Below are positions 38,650-47,305 of a stretch of DNA of 64,000 bases, piece by piece. The notes under the pieces were generated by a model. That model was not told the origin of the DNA, made no database searches, and saw only the letters and a program-made list of their open reading frames with translations. The DNA comes from Brenneria rubrifaciens (GTDB lineage Bacteria > Pseudomonadota > Gammaproteobacteria > Enterobacterales > Enterobacteriaceae). The stretch covers positions 1,054,001 through 1,118,000 of the forward strand of contig NZ_CP034035.1 of NCBI RefSeq assembly GCF_005484945.1, written 5' to 3'. The stretch's first letter is position 1; each line of letters begins with the position of its first letter. The position numbers and the translations under genes are program-made.

Positions 38650-40740
38650 ATGGTGTTTCATAAAAAATTATTCGTTCTTAGTGCTGTAGTGATCAGTAGT
38701 GGAGTCTGTGCGGCGGACGACACGCTAACCGTCATCGCCAATGACAGCAATGAGAATACGGCGCGCAGTTACAACAGCGACAGCGCCACCACTGCTACCC
38801 GGATCGCCACCCCTCGTAACGATCTTCCTCAGTCTGTCAGCGTCGTGACGCCTCAGGTCATGCAGGATTATCAGGTCAGGAGCGTCAATGACGCCGTCAA
38901 GTTTGTCAGTGGCGTTACGCAGGGCAATACATTGGGGGGAATTGAAGACGGTTTTGTTAAACGAGGATTCGGCGCCAACTCCGATGGGTCCGTCTTTATC
39001 GATGGGATTCGCAGTAATCAGGGGTTGTCGATGGACGCCTCAATAGAGCGTGTAGAAGTGCTGAAAGGCTCCGCTTCGCTGATGTACGGCATATTGAATC
39101 CCGGCGGCGTTATCAATCTGATCAGCAAGAAGCCCCAATACACCTGGAATACCCGCATCAGCGGGCAAAGCAGTAGCGAGGGCGGGGGCGCCGGTGCGAT
39201 CGACGTGACCGGTCCCCTGGGGAATAACGTTGCTTTCCGCATGGTTGCCGAACGGCAACATGAGGATTATTGGCGTAATTTCGGCGTCAATGAACGTACG
39301 CTGCTCGCGCCTTCGCTCAGTTGGTATGGTGAGCGCGCTTCTTTCAATATCGGTTATGTGGAATACACATATGATGTTCCCTATGATCGCGGCACGGCCT
39401 TCATCAACGGTAAACCGGTGGATATTCCCTATAATCGGCGTCTGGACGACGCGGCAAACCGGGCCTGGGGGAAGAAAAAACGCGTTAACGTCAATTATAA
39501 CTGGGTACTGGATGATACCTGGGAAACGCACCTCAACTACGCATGGATGCAACGGCGCTATGACAGTAACGAGGTCAGGGCGACGGCCGTTAATACCGAT
39601 ACCGGCATTGTTTCGCGCCGGGCGGATGCCAATCGCGGCTTCAACCATCAGACACATTATATGTCCTGGGACATCAGCGGTAGTCCGCAACGCTGGGGAA
39701 TGCAGCATGATGTGATGCTGGGCGTGGATTATGAACAAAACGAAACCTACAAGGCGCGTTCGTGGCGCGGCGCGGTGTCGAATACCTTCAATATGTACAA
39801 CCCCGTTTACGGCGAAGCGCCGGTGCTTAGCGATCTCACCTACCGGGATTCGCTCAGTAATCTGCGCACCAATCTTTATAGCCGCTCGGTGTTTTTTAAA
39901 GACAGTATTCATCTGGACGACCAGTGGATCGCCGTGTTGGGCGGTCGTTTTCAGCGCTACACCCAGACGGCCAGCAATGGATTCATCACGCCGAAAACGA
40001 CCCTTAACGATCGGGGCGACACCTTTTTACCGCAATTGGGCCTGATCTATAAAGTGACGCCCGACGTGTCGCTGTATGGCAGTTACAGCCGTTCCTTTAC
40101 GCCGTCGACCGAAACCGATGACAACGGCGACGTTGCCGCGACGGAGAAGGGGACGACCTATGAAGTGGGCGCCAAGTGGCAGGTAAACCCTGCACTTGCC
40201 GCTACGCTGGCGCTGTATCGCATTGATGAAAAAGATATGTCCATTTTCATCAACGGCGTCACCCGCAGTATTCCCAAAGCGCGCTCTACGGGTATTGAGC
40301 TTGAACTTAACGGTGAACTGGCGCCTGACTGGAACATTGTGGCGAACTACAGCTTTGATAAGACCGAAATCGTGGAGGATAAGATTAATCCCGACAATAT
40401 CGGTAACCGGTTGGTCAATGCGCCTCGCAACATGGCAAGCCTGTACCTCAGCCATACACTGCGTTTCGACTGGTTGCCCGGCGAACTGCGTCTAGGCGGC
40501 GGGGGCAGGTATGTGGGTACTCGGGCGGGCGATCCGGAAAACAGCTTCACCATGCCGGATTACACTGTGGCCGATGCTTTTGTCGCCTGGGATAACACCC
40601 TGATTGGTAAGCACACACAGTTGAAGCTTAATATGAAAAACCTGTTTAACGAGGAATATTACGAATCAAGCGCCGGTAATCTCCGGGTCATCGTCGGCGA
40701 GCCCCGGGTAATGTATTTACAGGCATCTGTGGATTTCTAA
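38650..40740 (+). CDS. TonB-dependent siderophore receptor
   Basis: 696 residues from the ATG at 38650. A much longer open frame begins at 37849, but it runs antisense through speG and is rejected. Order: signal peptide ending near VCAA; TonB box TLTVIA at 25-30; plug domain about 55-165 (DLPQSVSVVTPQVM, VFIDGIR, ERVEVLKGSASLMYG, PGGVINLISKKP); then a 22-strand barrel ending in a terminal Phe. It resembles hydroxamate-type ferri-siderophore receptors such as FoxA/FcuA, but the ligand cannot be set from sequence. The ribosome site is weak. A binding-protein gene follows; no permease or ATPase genes are nearby. Confidence 0.93.
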   Translation: MVFHKKLFVLSAVVISSGVCAADDTLTVIANDSNENTARSYNSDSATTATRIATPRNDLPQSVSVVTPQVMQDYQVRSVNDAVKFVSGVTQGNTLGGIEDGFVKRGFGANSDGSVFIDGIRSNQGLSMDASIERVEVLKGSASLMYGILNPGGVINLISKKPQYTWNTRISGQSSSEGGGAGAIDVTGPLGNNVAFRMVAERQHEDYWRNFGVNERTLLAPSLSWYGERASFNIGYVEYTYDVPYDRGTAFINGKPVDIPYNRRLDDAANRAWGKKKRVNVNYNWVLDDTWETHLNYAWMQRRYDSNEVRATAVNTDTGIVSRRADANRGFNHQTHYMSWDISGSPQRWGMQHDVMLGVDYEQNETYKARSWRGAVSNTFNMYNPVYGEAPVLSDLTYRDSLSNLRTNLYSRSVFFKDSIHLDDQWIAVLGGRFQRYTQTASNGFITPKTTLNDRGDTFLPQLGLIYKVTPDVSLYGSYSRSFTPSTETDDNGDVAATEKGTTYEVGAKWQVNPALAATLALYRIDEKDMSIFINGVTRSIPKARSTGIELELNGELAPDWNIVANYSFDKTEIVEDKINPDNIGNRLVNAPRNMASLYLSHTLRFDWLPGELRLGGGGRYVGTRAGDPENSFTMPDYTVADAFVAWDNTLIGKHTQLKLNMKNLFNEEYYESSAGNLRVIVGEPRVMYLQASVDF

Positions 40741-40851
40741 TGTTCAAGGAAACGTCTCCCCGGTAATCTTTCGCTACCGGGAGAGGTGATCCGCCGGAGG
40801 GAGGTTTTAATCAATGCCATGCCACAAAGAACAACCTGTTCGGGGAATCTG

Positions 40852-41946
40852 ATGAGGACGTGCTGTTTTATTTTTCTGCTGCTGTTGAGTCCGCTTGGTC
40901 ATGCTAAGCAAATCGTCGACATTGTAAACCGTCAGGTTGAGGTGCCCGATAATCCCCAACGCATCATCATTGGCGAAAGCCGAATGATTTATACCCTGGC
41001 GCTGGTTGAAGAGGGGAACCCCGCCCGCCGCGTGGTCGGCTGGCCGGGCGATCTTATGCGTTTGGATAAGCAGACGTGGAAACGTTACAGTACGGCGTTC
41101 CCAGAGATGAAGACGATACCGATTATCGGTAATTCAAATTTTTCGCAAATCAGCGTAGAGAAAGTCATTTCACTCAAGCCTGATCTGGTCATTCTGCCGG
41201 TCTATGCCAAGAAACAAAACGACCATGACCAATTTGAAATGCAACTGGTGCAGGCCAATATTCCCGTGGTTTACGTGGACTTCAGGGTTAAGCAGTTAAC
41301 CAATACCCTACCCAGCATGCGTATTCTTGGCGAAGTGCTCAATCAACAGGATAAAGCGGAACGGTTCATCCGATTTTATCAGCGCCATATCGATTTCATC
41401 CGTGAGCGGCTGGCAACCGTGCAACAGCCTAAACCCACGGTGATGTTGCAACTGCATCTTGGACGCAAAGACGAATGCTGTACCACGGTTGCTCAGGGAA
41501 ATCTGGCCGATCTGATCGCGTTTGCCGGGGGAAATAATATCGCATCAGGCCGCTTTCCCGGGGTTTTCGGGCAGATCAGCGCTGAAGCCGTTATCGACGC
41601 CAATCCTGACGTTTACCTGGCGACCGGTATGGCTGGCCCGCAGGACCCGAATCTTCCCCAACTCGGTCCTGAAGTATCTGAAAAAGAGGCAAGGGAGAGT
41701 TTTGCCCGCAGTCTATCGAGTGAACCGATCATTTCCCGTCTGACGGCGATCAAGCAGGGCCGGGCCTTCGGCATCTGGCATAATTTTTATATGAGCCCGT
41801 GGCATTTACTGGATGTGGAAATCTTTGCCAAAGTGTTTTATCCCGAACTGTTTAGCGATCTGGACCCCCAGAAAACGCTTGAGGAAATGAGCCGAGAATT
41901 TTTGCCTGTGACGCTTGAGGGAACGTACTGGATACCGGTGAAATGA
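40852..41946 (+). CDS. Iron-siderophore ABC substrate-binding protein
   Basis: 364 residues from the ATG at 40852 (GGGGA upstream), giving the signal peptide MRTCCFIFLLLLSPLGHA. Periplasmic class III binding fold: VEVPDNPQRIII, QISVEKVISLKPDLVIL, VYVDF, and SAEAVIDANPDVYLATG are characteristic of FecB/BtuF-like proteins. A GTG frame from 40786 and an ATG at 40819 are alternatives. It probably receives iron chelate from the receptor upstream, but the inner-membrane FecCD-type permease and ATPase are not in the window and must be supplied elsewhere. A hairpin at about 40755-40784 precedes it. Confidence 0.88.
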   Translation: MRTCCFIFLLLLSPLGHAKQIVDIVNRQVEVPDNPQRIIIGESRMIYTLALVEEGNPARRVVGWPGDLMRLDKQTWKRYSTAFPEMKTIPIIGNSNFSQISVEKVISLKPDLVILPVYAKKQNDHDQFEMQLVQANIPVVYVDFRVKQLTNTLPSMRILGEVLNQQDKAERFIRFYQRHIDFIRERLATVQQPKPTVMLQLHLGRKDECCTTVAQGNLADLIAFAGGNNIASGRFPGVFGQISAEAVIDANPDVYLATGMAGPQDPNLPQLGPEVSEKEARESFARSLSSEPIISRLTAIKQGRAFGIWHNFYMSPWHLLDVEIFAKVFYPELFSDLDPQKTLEEMSREFLPVTLEGTYWIPVK

Positions 41947-41956
41947 CGCACGAATA

Positions 41957-41978
41957 GCGCCTCAGCGTATAGAGGCGC
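41957..41978 (+). terminator. Terminator-like hairpin after the binding-protein gene
   Basis: GCGCCTC (41957-41963) and GAGGCGC (41972-41978) with an eight-base loop, ten bases after the stop. The T-run downstream is poor. Confidence 0.55.
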
Positions 41979-42059
41979 AGCCGGTTCGTTTCTCCGCCGT
42001 CTTTTCCTGTTGGCGATCGTGAAGAGGTAACAGCCTCAGGGGTGAGGTCTGGCGGGGGG

Positions 42060-42962
42060 TTATCGCAGAGGCTTTTTCGGTTTTGCTATGGAATTACCCA
42101 GTTCATACAGCCGATTCATGGTTTTCAGCGGTATCTGCGGCATTGAAGCGGCGAGGGCTAACACCAATATTTCGAGACAAATGAGCGGCGTGCCATGAAT
42201 CGGAATTTTTCCTGCTTCCGCGCTGCGGGGAATAAAAATGACGATATCCGCCTCCTTGATGAACAAGGAATCACTCGCGCCGGTCAGCAGAATGATCGGG
42301 ATACCCAGACGGCGAGCCTCTTCTAATGTCGTCACTCCTTCCCGGTGAGCGCTGCCCTGGGCCATCATGATCAGCACATCTCCCTGAGCCATTCCGATGA
42401 GCTGCTCGGTTAATGACCCGCCGGTGCGGTTTAACACATAGGCGGGCTTGCCGTTGCGGTTAAACAGCCGGGCGGTATATTCCGCAAGAATCGAAGAGGC
42501 GCCCAGGCCAAAAATAGCCACCCGCGCCGATCCCTGAAGCAATATCGTCGCCTGCGATAGCGCCTGACGGTTTTTTTCTTCGGCAAGCATCTGGCAGGTG
42601 TAACGGTATCCTTCCAATACGAAGTCGACGCTGGCGTTGGTATCCGGCGTCAACGCGCTGACCGTTGACGCCATCCGCGCTGCAGAGGAAAGAGTTTCTC
42701 CCAGATAGCTTGCCAATACGTTTTTCAGATCGCGCAACCCGGAAAACCCCAATGCCTGGATAGCACGAACCACCGTGGCGTCAGAGGTGTTGGTTTCAGC
42801 CGCAATTTCAATGGCCGTTTTATCCAGGATCGCGCCTTTGTGTTTATGGATGTATGTGGCGACCGTGAACAGACCAGGAGAAAGTAAGTGCTTTCGGTTA
42901 CGAAACCGCTCGCCATAAAGATCCGTGGTGGCGCGTTTTCTTTTGTTATTTGATGTCTTCAT
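42060..42962 (-). CDS. MurR/RpiR-family regulator with SIS domain
   Basis: 300 residues from the ATG at 42962 (a TTG at 42977 would add five). N-terminal RpiR-type helix-turn-helix (TAIEIAAETNTSDATVVRAIQALGFSGLRDLK at about 50-80), then a SIS sugar-phosphate isomerase-like domain (VAIFGLGASSILAEYTARLF, VLIMMAQGSAHREGVTTLEEARRLG). Family members sense phospho-sugars. It is the third gene of an operon with two binding-fold proteins, downstream of a Fur-like site; a control role for the iron island is inferred. It converges on the siderophore-binding-protein gene. Confidence 0.85.
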   Translation of the reverse strand: MKTSNNKRKRATTDLYGERFRNRKHLLSPGLFTVATYIHKHKGAILDKTAIEIAAETNTSDATVVRAIQALGFSGLRDLKNVLASYLGETLSSAARMASTVSALTPDTNASVDFVLEGYRYTCQMLAEEKNRQALSQATILLQGSARVAIFGLGASSILAEYTARLFNRNGKPAYVLNRTGGSLTEQLIGMAQGDVLIMMAQGSAHREGVTTLEEARRLGIPIILLTGASDSLFIKEADIVIFIPRSAEAGKIPIHGTPLICLEILVLALAASMPQIPLKTMNRLYELGNSIAKPKKPLR

Positions 42963-42994
42963 GATATGACCGATCAATTTTCATGAAAAATAAC

Positions 42995-43918
42995 CTACAT
43001 GAGCGCAACGTGTTCACGCTGAATGTTCAGCATTGCCGGGGGCAGAGGAACATAGCCTTCCGCACTGTGCGTTTGGCCGGCAATCACCGTTTGTCCGGCT
43101 GGCGAAAGCGTCAGCAGCAACCACGCTTTAAGCAGGGCGCTGAGTTTAGCCCCTGGAGGGAGGTCGACATACAGCGAAATAAAGCTGGATAGGGGGTATT
43201 TCCCCAACTCGACGTGCGACAACTGCGGTGTATAAAAGGCGGCGTTTTCCGCATCGGACGCCAGCGGCACAATACGCACATCCTGGGAAAATTCCGCTGC
43301 ATTGCACCAGCCGAGGGAACCTAAACCAAAGGGATCTTCCGCTACCGCCTCAATCACCGCCTTGCGATCGGCAAGGGCTTCATAATGGCGAGGGTAGTGG
43401 CGCTCTGCCAGATACGCGTGGCGAAAAGCGGTTGCATATTTGCCATTATCGCGCAGGCCGTAAAGATGAATGCGTCGTGACCGCCATTTACCGCCCAGTC
43501 CGAGTTGTTGCCAGCAGGCGATGTCGCCGGTTGGCGCACCGGCGGAAAAAACGGCCGCCAGTTGGGACATCGTGAGCCCTGGCAACGGATTGGAACGGTG
43601 CGCATAAATCGCGGGCGGGGTTTTCGCGGACGGACGCGGGCCATGTCCAGTATAACCCACGTGAATCGCCGTTGGCAGGTAACCTTTCGCATTGACAAAT
43701 GCGGCCAGTTCATGCGGCCAGGGCGCGCGCGACATAGGCGCAACCCAACTGGCATCGGCCCCCAGCGCCATAATCGCCGTCGAGGAGCCTTTTAACGTGC
43801 AGTTAAACGAAATGTGAGGATACCGACGGCAAAACAGATCGCACCAGGGGATGACCAATGACGCCATTCCATCGTTGCCGATAATGGTTAATTGTTGCTC
43901 TGATCGTGTTGAATTCAT
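42995..43918 (-). CDS. PstS-like binding-fold protein without signal peptide (2)
   Basis: 307 residues. Type II periplasmic-binding fold of the PBP-like/PstS group: TIIGNDGMASLVIPWCDLFCRRYP, LKGSSTAIMALGADASWVAPMSR, IYAHRSNPLPGLTMSQLAAVFSAG, WQQLG, and a C-terminal GYVPLP. Unlike PstS it starts directly at the fold (MNSTRSEQQ), with no signal peptide or lipobox, so it should stay in the cytoplasm unless the start is misread; no upstream in-frame signal is seen. It overlaps the paralogue upstream by ATGA. Ligand unknown; the PstS fold suggests an oxyanion. Confidence 0.75.
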   Translation of the reverse strand: MNSTRSEQQLTIIGNDGMASLVIPWCDLFCRRYPHISFNCTLKGSSTAIMALGADASWVAPMSRAPWPHELAAFVNAKGYLPTAIHVGYTGHGPRPSAKTPPAIYAHRSNPLPGLTMSQLAAVFSAGAPTGDIACWQQLGLGGKWRSRRIHLYGLRDNGKYATAFRHAYLAERHYPRHYEALADRKAVIEAVAEDPFGLGSLGWCNAAEFSQDVRIVPLASDAENAAFYTPQLSHVELGKYPLSSFISLYVDLPPGAKLSALLKAWLLLTLSPAGQTVIAGQTHSAEGYVPLPPAMLNIQREHVALM

Positions 43919-44910
43919 GAGTGAACCGTCAATAATGCCAGTTGTTTGTCTGCGTCAGCCTCATCAAGCGGGGTAAAGCGTTCAGCGTGATCCGCGATGA
44001 TTTTCTGTCCCTGCCGGGAGAGAATAAACCGTGAAAATTCCAGCGCCGCGCCATCCGCCACAGGGGGATTTTTGAGCGGCAGGTACAGGTAAAGAAAACG
44101 GGCCAGCGGGTAAGCGCCGCCGACGCTGGCCGTTGGTTGTTCCGATGAGAAAGCGGGTTGGCCATCATAAGCCAGAGATAGCATACGTAAATCGGGCGTT
44201 TCCCTTCCTATTTCAGCAATGCCTATCCCATAGGGATGGTTTTCCAGTCTTGCGAGCAGCGCATCGGTATCCGGGAAGTATTCACAGTTAGCATGAAGCT
44301 CGCGCCCGGCAAAATGGTATTTTTGCATATAACCGATGAGCGCGCTGTCTTCTGCGGTAGTGAGGGGGAAAATACCCCCTGCTTGCCAATGCTGTTCCAG
44401 TCCCAACTGTCCCCAACGGGAATAATCCCCGCCTGGATTGCCGAGCGTAAAAATGCGCGTCAACTGGGCGAGAGTTAATTTTTTCAATGGATTGCTGCGA
44501 TGAACATAAACCCCCAAAGAGCTGGCCGGGCACGCGGTTGTGCCATGCGAGCCGATGGCAACGCGAAGGGCAAAAGGGGCGGTACCGACTTGTTTCTTAT
44601 AAGGTACGGCTTCCGCCAGGGTAATTTCTCTCTCCACTATTGCCATCGTCGCTCTGGCGTTGATGAGATAAGCGAAAGCCGAGGCTTCACCCCGCAAGTC
44701 GGTTTCAACCTGAATATTGGGATAGAACAGCCTGAATGCTTCAATGATCTTCTCAAGCAGGGTAGCGGCGTCAGCGGCGCCGGTGATCCGAATAACACCG
44801 GCGGGAAACGGATTATCCGGTGGGAAACGTTCATTTAGCCTGTTGGATATTTCACCGGCGCTGTCGCCGTGATCGGGCCGGGCTTTACCGGCAAAAAAGT
44901 CTGCATTCAA
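43915..44910 (-). CDS. PstS-like binding-fold protein without signal peptide (1)
   Basis: 331 residues, paralogous to the next gene: IRITGAADAATLLEKIIEAFRLFYPNI, then ATMAIVERE, VYVHRSNPLKKLTLAQLTRIFTLG, WGQLGLEQHW, PYGIGIAEIG. The first 30 residues (FAGKARPDHGDSAGEISNRL) are polar and hydrophilic, so no export signal. AGGA lies four bases before the ATG, supporting this start. First gene of a three-gene operon (two binding-fold proteins, then RpiR). A Fur-box-like site lies about 70 bases upstream, which ties it to iron rather than phosphate. Confidence 0.75.
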   Translation of the reverse strand: MNADFFAGKARPDHGDSAGEISNRLNERFPPDNPFPAGVIRITGAADAATLLEKIIEAFRLFYPNIQVETDLRGEASAFAYLINARATMAIVEREITLAEAVPYKKQVGTAPFALRVAIGSHGTTACPASSLGVYVHRSNPLKKLTLAQLTRIFTLGNPGGDYSRWGQLGLEQHWQAGGIFPLTTAEDSALIGYMQKYHFAGRELHANCEYFPDTDALLARLENHPYGIGIAEIGRETPDLRMLSLAYDGQPAFSSEQPTASVGGAYPLARFLYLYLPLKNPPVADGAALEFSRFILSRQGQKIIADHAERFTPLDEADADKQLALLTVHS

Positions 44911-44976
44911 TCCTGTTTCCTCGGTGTTCTAAACGGCGGGTAAGTGCGCACTCGTGGGCGATAATGACTCATTTTT

Positions 44977-44995
44977 TATAATGATAAGAATTATT
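44977..44995. promoter_or_regulatory. Fur-box-like site upstream of the binding-fold operon
   Basis: TATAATGATAAGAATTATT matches 15 of 19 positions of the Fur consensus and is followed by more ATTATTATC. It lies about 67-85 bases before the start at 44910, where it would overlap a promoter (TATAAA on the minus strand). Confidence 0.72.
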
Positions 44996-45224
44996 ATTAT
45001 CTTTTACGGTCATGATGAAGAATGCCGCTGTAGTAGTCAATCACTTGGGAGGTTTGTCAATCAGGTCATGAAAAGGGCTGACCTGCCGTTGAGAATGTGA
45101 CCGCGAATGTGTGAATCAAGCATCCTCAGCCATTCGCCAGATAACCAGATAAAGAGAGGAACCGCACCCGGACGCGATGATTCGCATGAAGGATAAAATA
45201 AGGTGGGGTGAAAGCCTTTGGCAA

Positions 45225-45256
45225 GATGTACATCCCTATCAGTATGGATGTACATC
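45225..45256. repeat. Paired GGATGTACATCC palindromes downstream of purN
   Basis: GATGTACATCC (45225-45235) and GGATGTACATC (45246-45256) form a perfect 11-bp inverted repeat with a ten-base spacer. Each arm is itself a palindrome, the centres being 22 bp apart. It could be an RNA hairpin ending the purN transcript or a double operator. Confidence 0.75.
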
Positions 45257-45263
45257 CAACCCA

Positions 45264-45902
45264 TTATTCCGCCGCATAACCCTGGGGCGGAATGCGAACG
45301 CCATCCAGCCACGCCTGGTTTTCGCGCATGAGCAGGCGACCATTCAGAAACCAATTCACGACCATGGGATAGATCGTGTGTTCCTGTGTTTGCACGCGTG
45401 CGTTCAACGTTTCTTCCGTGTCGTTGCTGAACACGGGGACTTTCGCCTGCAAAATCAGCGGCCCGCCATCCAGCTCATCCGTCACAAAATGCACGGACGT
45501 GCCGTGTACGGTATCGCCGTTTTCCAGCGCTTTGCGGTGCGTATGCAGTCCAGGATATTTCGGCAACAGCGAGGGGTGGATATTGAGCAATTTACCGGCA
45601 AACTGCGCGACAAAATCGGGACTCAGAATCCGCATATAGCCCGCCAGCACCACCAGCGCCGGTTGATACTGTTCGATTTCCTGCGCCAGGGCCGCATCGT
45701 AGGCCACGCGATCGGGGAAGTCTTCCGGGCTGAGGGTATGCGCCGGAATATCCGCATCCTGTGCAATCTGTAAGCCGAGGGCTTCAGGGTTGTTGCTGAA
45801 TACCGCGGCTATCTTTGCTTTAGTCCGTCCGCCCTTGCAGGCGTCAATCAACGCCTGCAAATTGCTTCCCTGACCTGATATCAAGACAACGATGTTTTTC
45901 AT
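45264..45902 (-). CDS. purN: Phosphoribosylglycinamide formyltransferase
   Basis: 212 residues. Transfers a formyl group from 10-formyl-THF to GAR, the third step of purine synthesis. Conserved SGQGSNLQALIDA near the N-terminus, folate-site LAGYMRIL and NIHPSLLPKYPGLHTH, and the catalytic Asp/His region SVHFVTDELDGGPLI. The start overlaps the purM stop by one base (TGATG). Confidence 0.97.
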   Translation of the reverse strand: MKNIVVLISGQGSNLQALIDACKGGRTKAKIAAVFSNNPEALGLQIAQDADIPAHTLSPEDFPDRVAYDAALAQEIEQYQPALVVLAGYMRILSPDFVAQFAGKLLNIHPSLLPKYPGLHTHRKALENGDTVHGTSVHFVTDELDGGPLILQAKVPVFSNDTEETLNARVQTQEHTIYPMVVNWFLNGRLLMRENQAWLDGVRIPPQGYAAE

Positions 45903-46939
45903 CAGTTAATGACCACTGCGTCTCCGGCATCGGTTTGCGTAATGACGCCGATTTTCCATGCGTTTTCGCCACTGCTGTTCAACAACGCGATGGCCTCGTC
46001 TGCCTGCTCGGTCGGCATTGCGATGATCATACCAACACCACAGTTAAAAGTGCGATACATTTCGTGACGGCTGACATTGCCAGCCTGTTGCAGCCAGTTA
46101 AACACCGCCGGCCAAGCCCAACTGGATTCGTCGATCGTCGCCTGCATGCCTTCCGGCAGTACGCGAGGAATATTTTCCCAGAAGCCGCCGCCGGTCAGGT
46201 GGGAGATCGCGTGTACGTCAACTTTTTCAATCAGGGAGAGGATGGATTTCACGTAAATTTTGGTCGGCGCCAGCAGGTGGTCGGCCAGCGGCTTACCTTC
46301 CAGTATAAACTGCTCGGGATCGGCCTGGCTGACTTCAAGGATTTTTCGTACCAGCGAGTAACCGTTCGAGTGCGGACCGCTGGACGCGAGGGCAATCAGA
46401 ACATCGCCGGATTGTACTTTGCTGCCATCAATGATTTCGGATTTCTCAACCACGCCAACGCAGAAACCCGCCACGTCGTAATCTTCGCCGTGGTACATGC
46501 CCGGCATTTCAGCGGTTTCGCCGCCGACCAGCGCACAGCCAGACTGTTTGCAGCCTTCCGCGATACCGGTGATGACGCTGGCGGCCGTATCCACATCCAG
46601 TTTGCCGGTGGCGTAATAGTCGAGGAAAAAGAGCGGTTCGGCGCCCTGTACGACCAGATCGTTAACGCACATGGCGACCAGATCGATGCCAATCGTATCG
46701 TGACGCTTAAGATCCATCGCCAGACGCAGTTTGGTGCCGACTCCGTCAGTGCCGGAAACCAGAATCGGTTCACGGTATTTTTGCGGCAAGGCGCATAAGG
46801 CGCCGAAACCACCCAGCCCGCCCATGACTTCCGGGCGGCGAGTCTGTTTCACTACACCTTTGATGCGGTCTACCAATGCGTTGCCAGCATCAATATCCAC
46901 ACCTGCGTCTTTATAGCTGAGAGAGGTTTTGTCGGTCAC
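45902..46939 (-). CDS. purM: Phosphoribosylformylglycinamidine cyclo-ligase
   Basis: 345 residues, GTG start as in E. coli ([23 protein letters not shown]). AIR synthetase, fifth step of purine synthesis, ATP-dependent. Signatures: [37 protein letters not shown] and [16 protein letters not shown]. First gene of purMN, divergent from upp, with a PurR-like operator in the shared region. Confidence 0.98.
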   Translation of the reverse strand: MTDKTSLSYKDAGVDIDAGNALVDRIKGVVKQTRRPEVMGGLGGFGALCALPQKYREPILVSGTDGVGTKLRLAMDLKRHDTIGIDLVAMCVNDLVVQGAEPLFFLDYYATGKLDVDTAASVITGIAEGCKQSGCALVGGETAEMPGMYHGEDYDVAGFCVGVVEKSEIIDGSKVQSGDVLIALASSGPHSNGYSLVRKILEVSQADPEQFILEGKPLADHLLAPTKIYVKSILSLIEKVDVHAISHLTGGGFWENIPRVLPEGMQATIDESSWAWPAVFNWLQQAGNVSRHEMYRTFNCGVGMIIAMPTEQADEAIALLNSSGENAWKIGVITQTDAGDAVVIN

Positions 46940-47025
46940 TGCGGGGTCCCCACGAAGGTTACAATTTGTGGTTTAAAAAAAACAACGGGTCGTTAAAAAA
47001 TCGAGCGCGCTAATTCTAACAGCGC

Positions 47026-47041
47026 GGGCAATCGTTTGCGA
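47026..47041. promoter_or_regulatory. PurR-box-like operator of purMN
   Basis: GGGCAATCGTTTGCGA matches 12 of 16 positions of ACGCAAACGTTTGCGT. It lies about 90 bases before the purM start. purMN is a known PurR target in E. coli. Confidence 0.7.
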
Positions 47042-47195
47042 GTGATGTGTCACCGGCTGCCGGTTTTTCCTCATTGCCTTCGCCTCTTTTTGTCCGTCTT
47101 CACGCAAATTGCAATCTATTGGGTATGCACGGTAATTTCCCTTATCGGTTGATCTGGATCAGGCTTAATCATATAGCACGAGGCAAAAAAAGCGG

Positions 47196-47215
47196 TATAA
47201 TCCGGCGATTTTTTT
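47196..47215 (+). promoter_or_regulatory. upp promoter -10 and UTP-sensing start region
   Basis: TATAAT (47196-47201), five bases, then GATTTTTTT (47207-47215). In E. coli upp the same arrangement gives UTP-sensitive start-site choice between G and A with reiterative addition of U on the T-run, so that high UTP lowers upp expression. The identical layout here suggests conserved control. Confidence 0.8.
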
Positions 47216-47220
47216 AGCGC

Positions 47221-47277
47221 CAGGCTATCCTGCCGGCCGCCGCAAACGGTGTTTAAAAACGTCTCCGGCGTTTTTTG
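47221..47277 (+). repeat. Palindromic repeat family, copy C (upp leader)
   Basis: Degenerate copy: GGCTATCCTGCCGGCCGCCGC, then AAAAACG-TCTCCGG-CGTTTTTT, a seven-base stem followed by T. It sits between the upp transcription start and the upp ribosome site, in terminator orientation. Confidence 0.65.
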
Positions 47278-47305
47278 TCCGTCCACTGTTCAGGGGGAGT
47301 AATTG

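Larger units (their letters stand above)
44911..45263. other. Intergenic region with Fur-like site and large inverted repeat
   Basis: 353 bases between purN and the binding-fold operon, both on the minus strand. It contains the Fur-like site (44977-44995) and the inverted repeat at 45225-45256. A 97-codon reverse frame at 45061-45354 overlaps purN and looks non-coding. Nothing else is recognised. Confidence 0.6.
46940..47305. other. purMN / upp divergent control region
   Basis: 366 bases holding the PurR-like operator near purM, the upp promoter with its GATTTTTTT start region, and a repeat copy in the upp leader. No ORF of note. Confidence 0.7.

Noticed and set aside
42995..44910. Classical phosphate (Pst) transporter
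   Set aside because: No pstC, pstA, pstB or phoU and no signal peptides; only the binding fold is shared, and the upstream site looks like Fur rather than a Pho box.
45061..45354. 97-codon reverse frame overlapping the purN 3' end
   Set aside because: No ribosome site, Trp/Ser/Arg-rich without family features, and it covers regulatory sequence.
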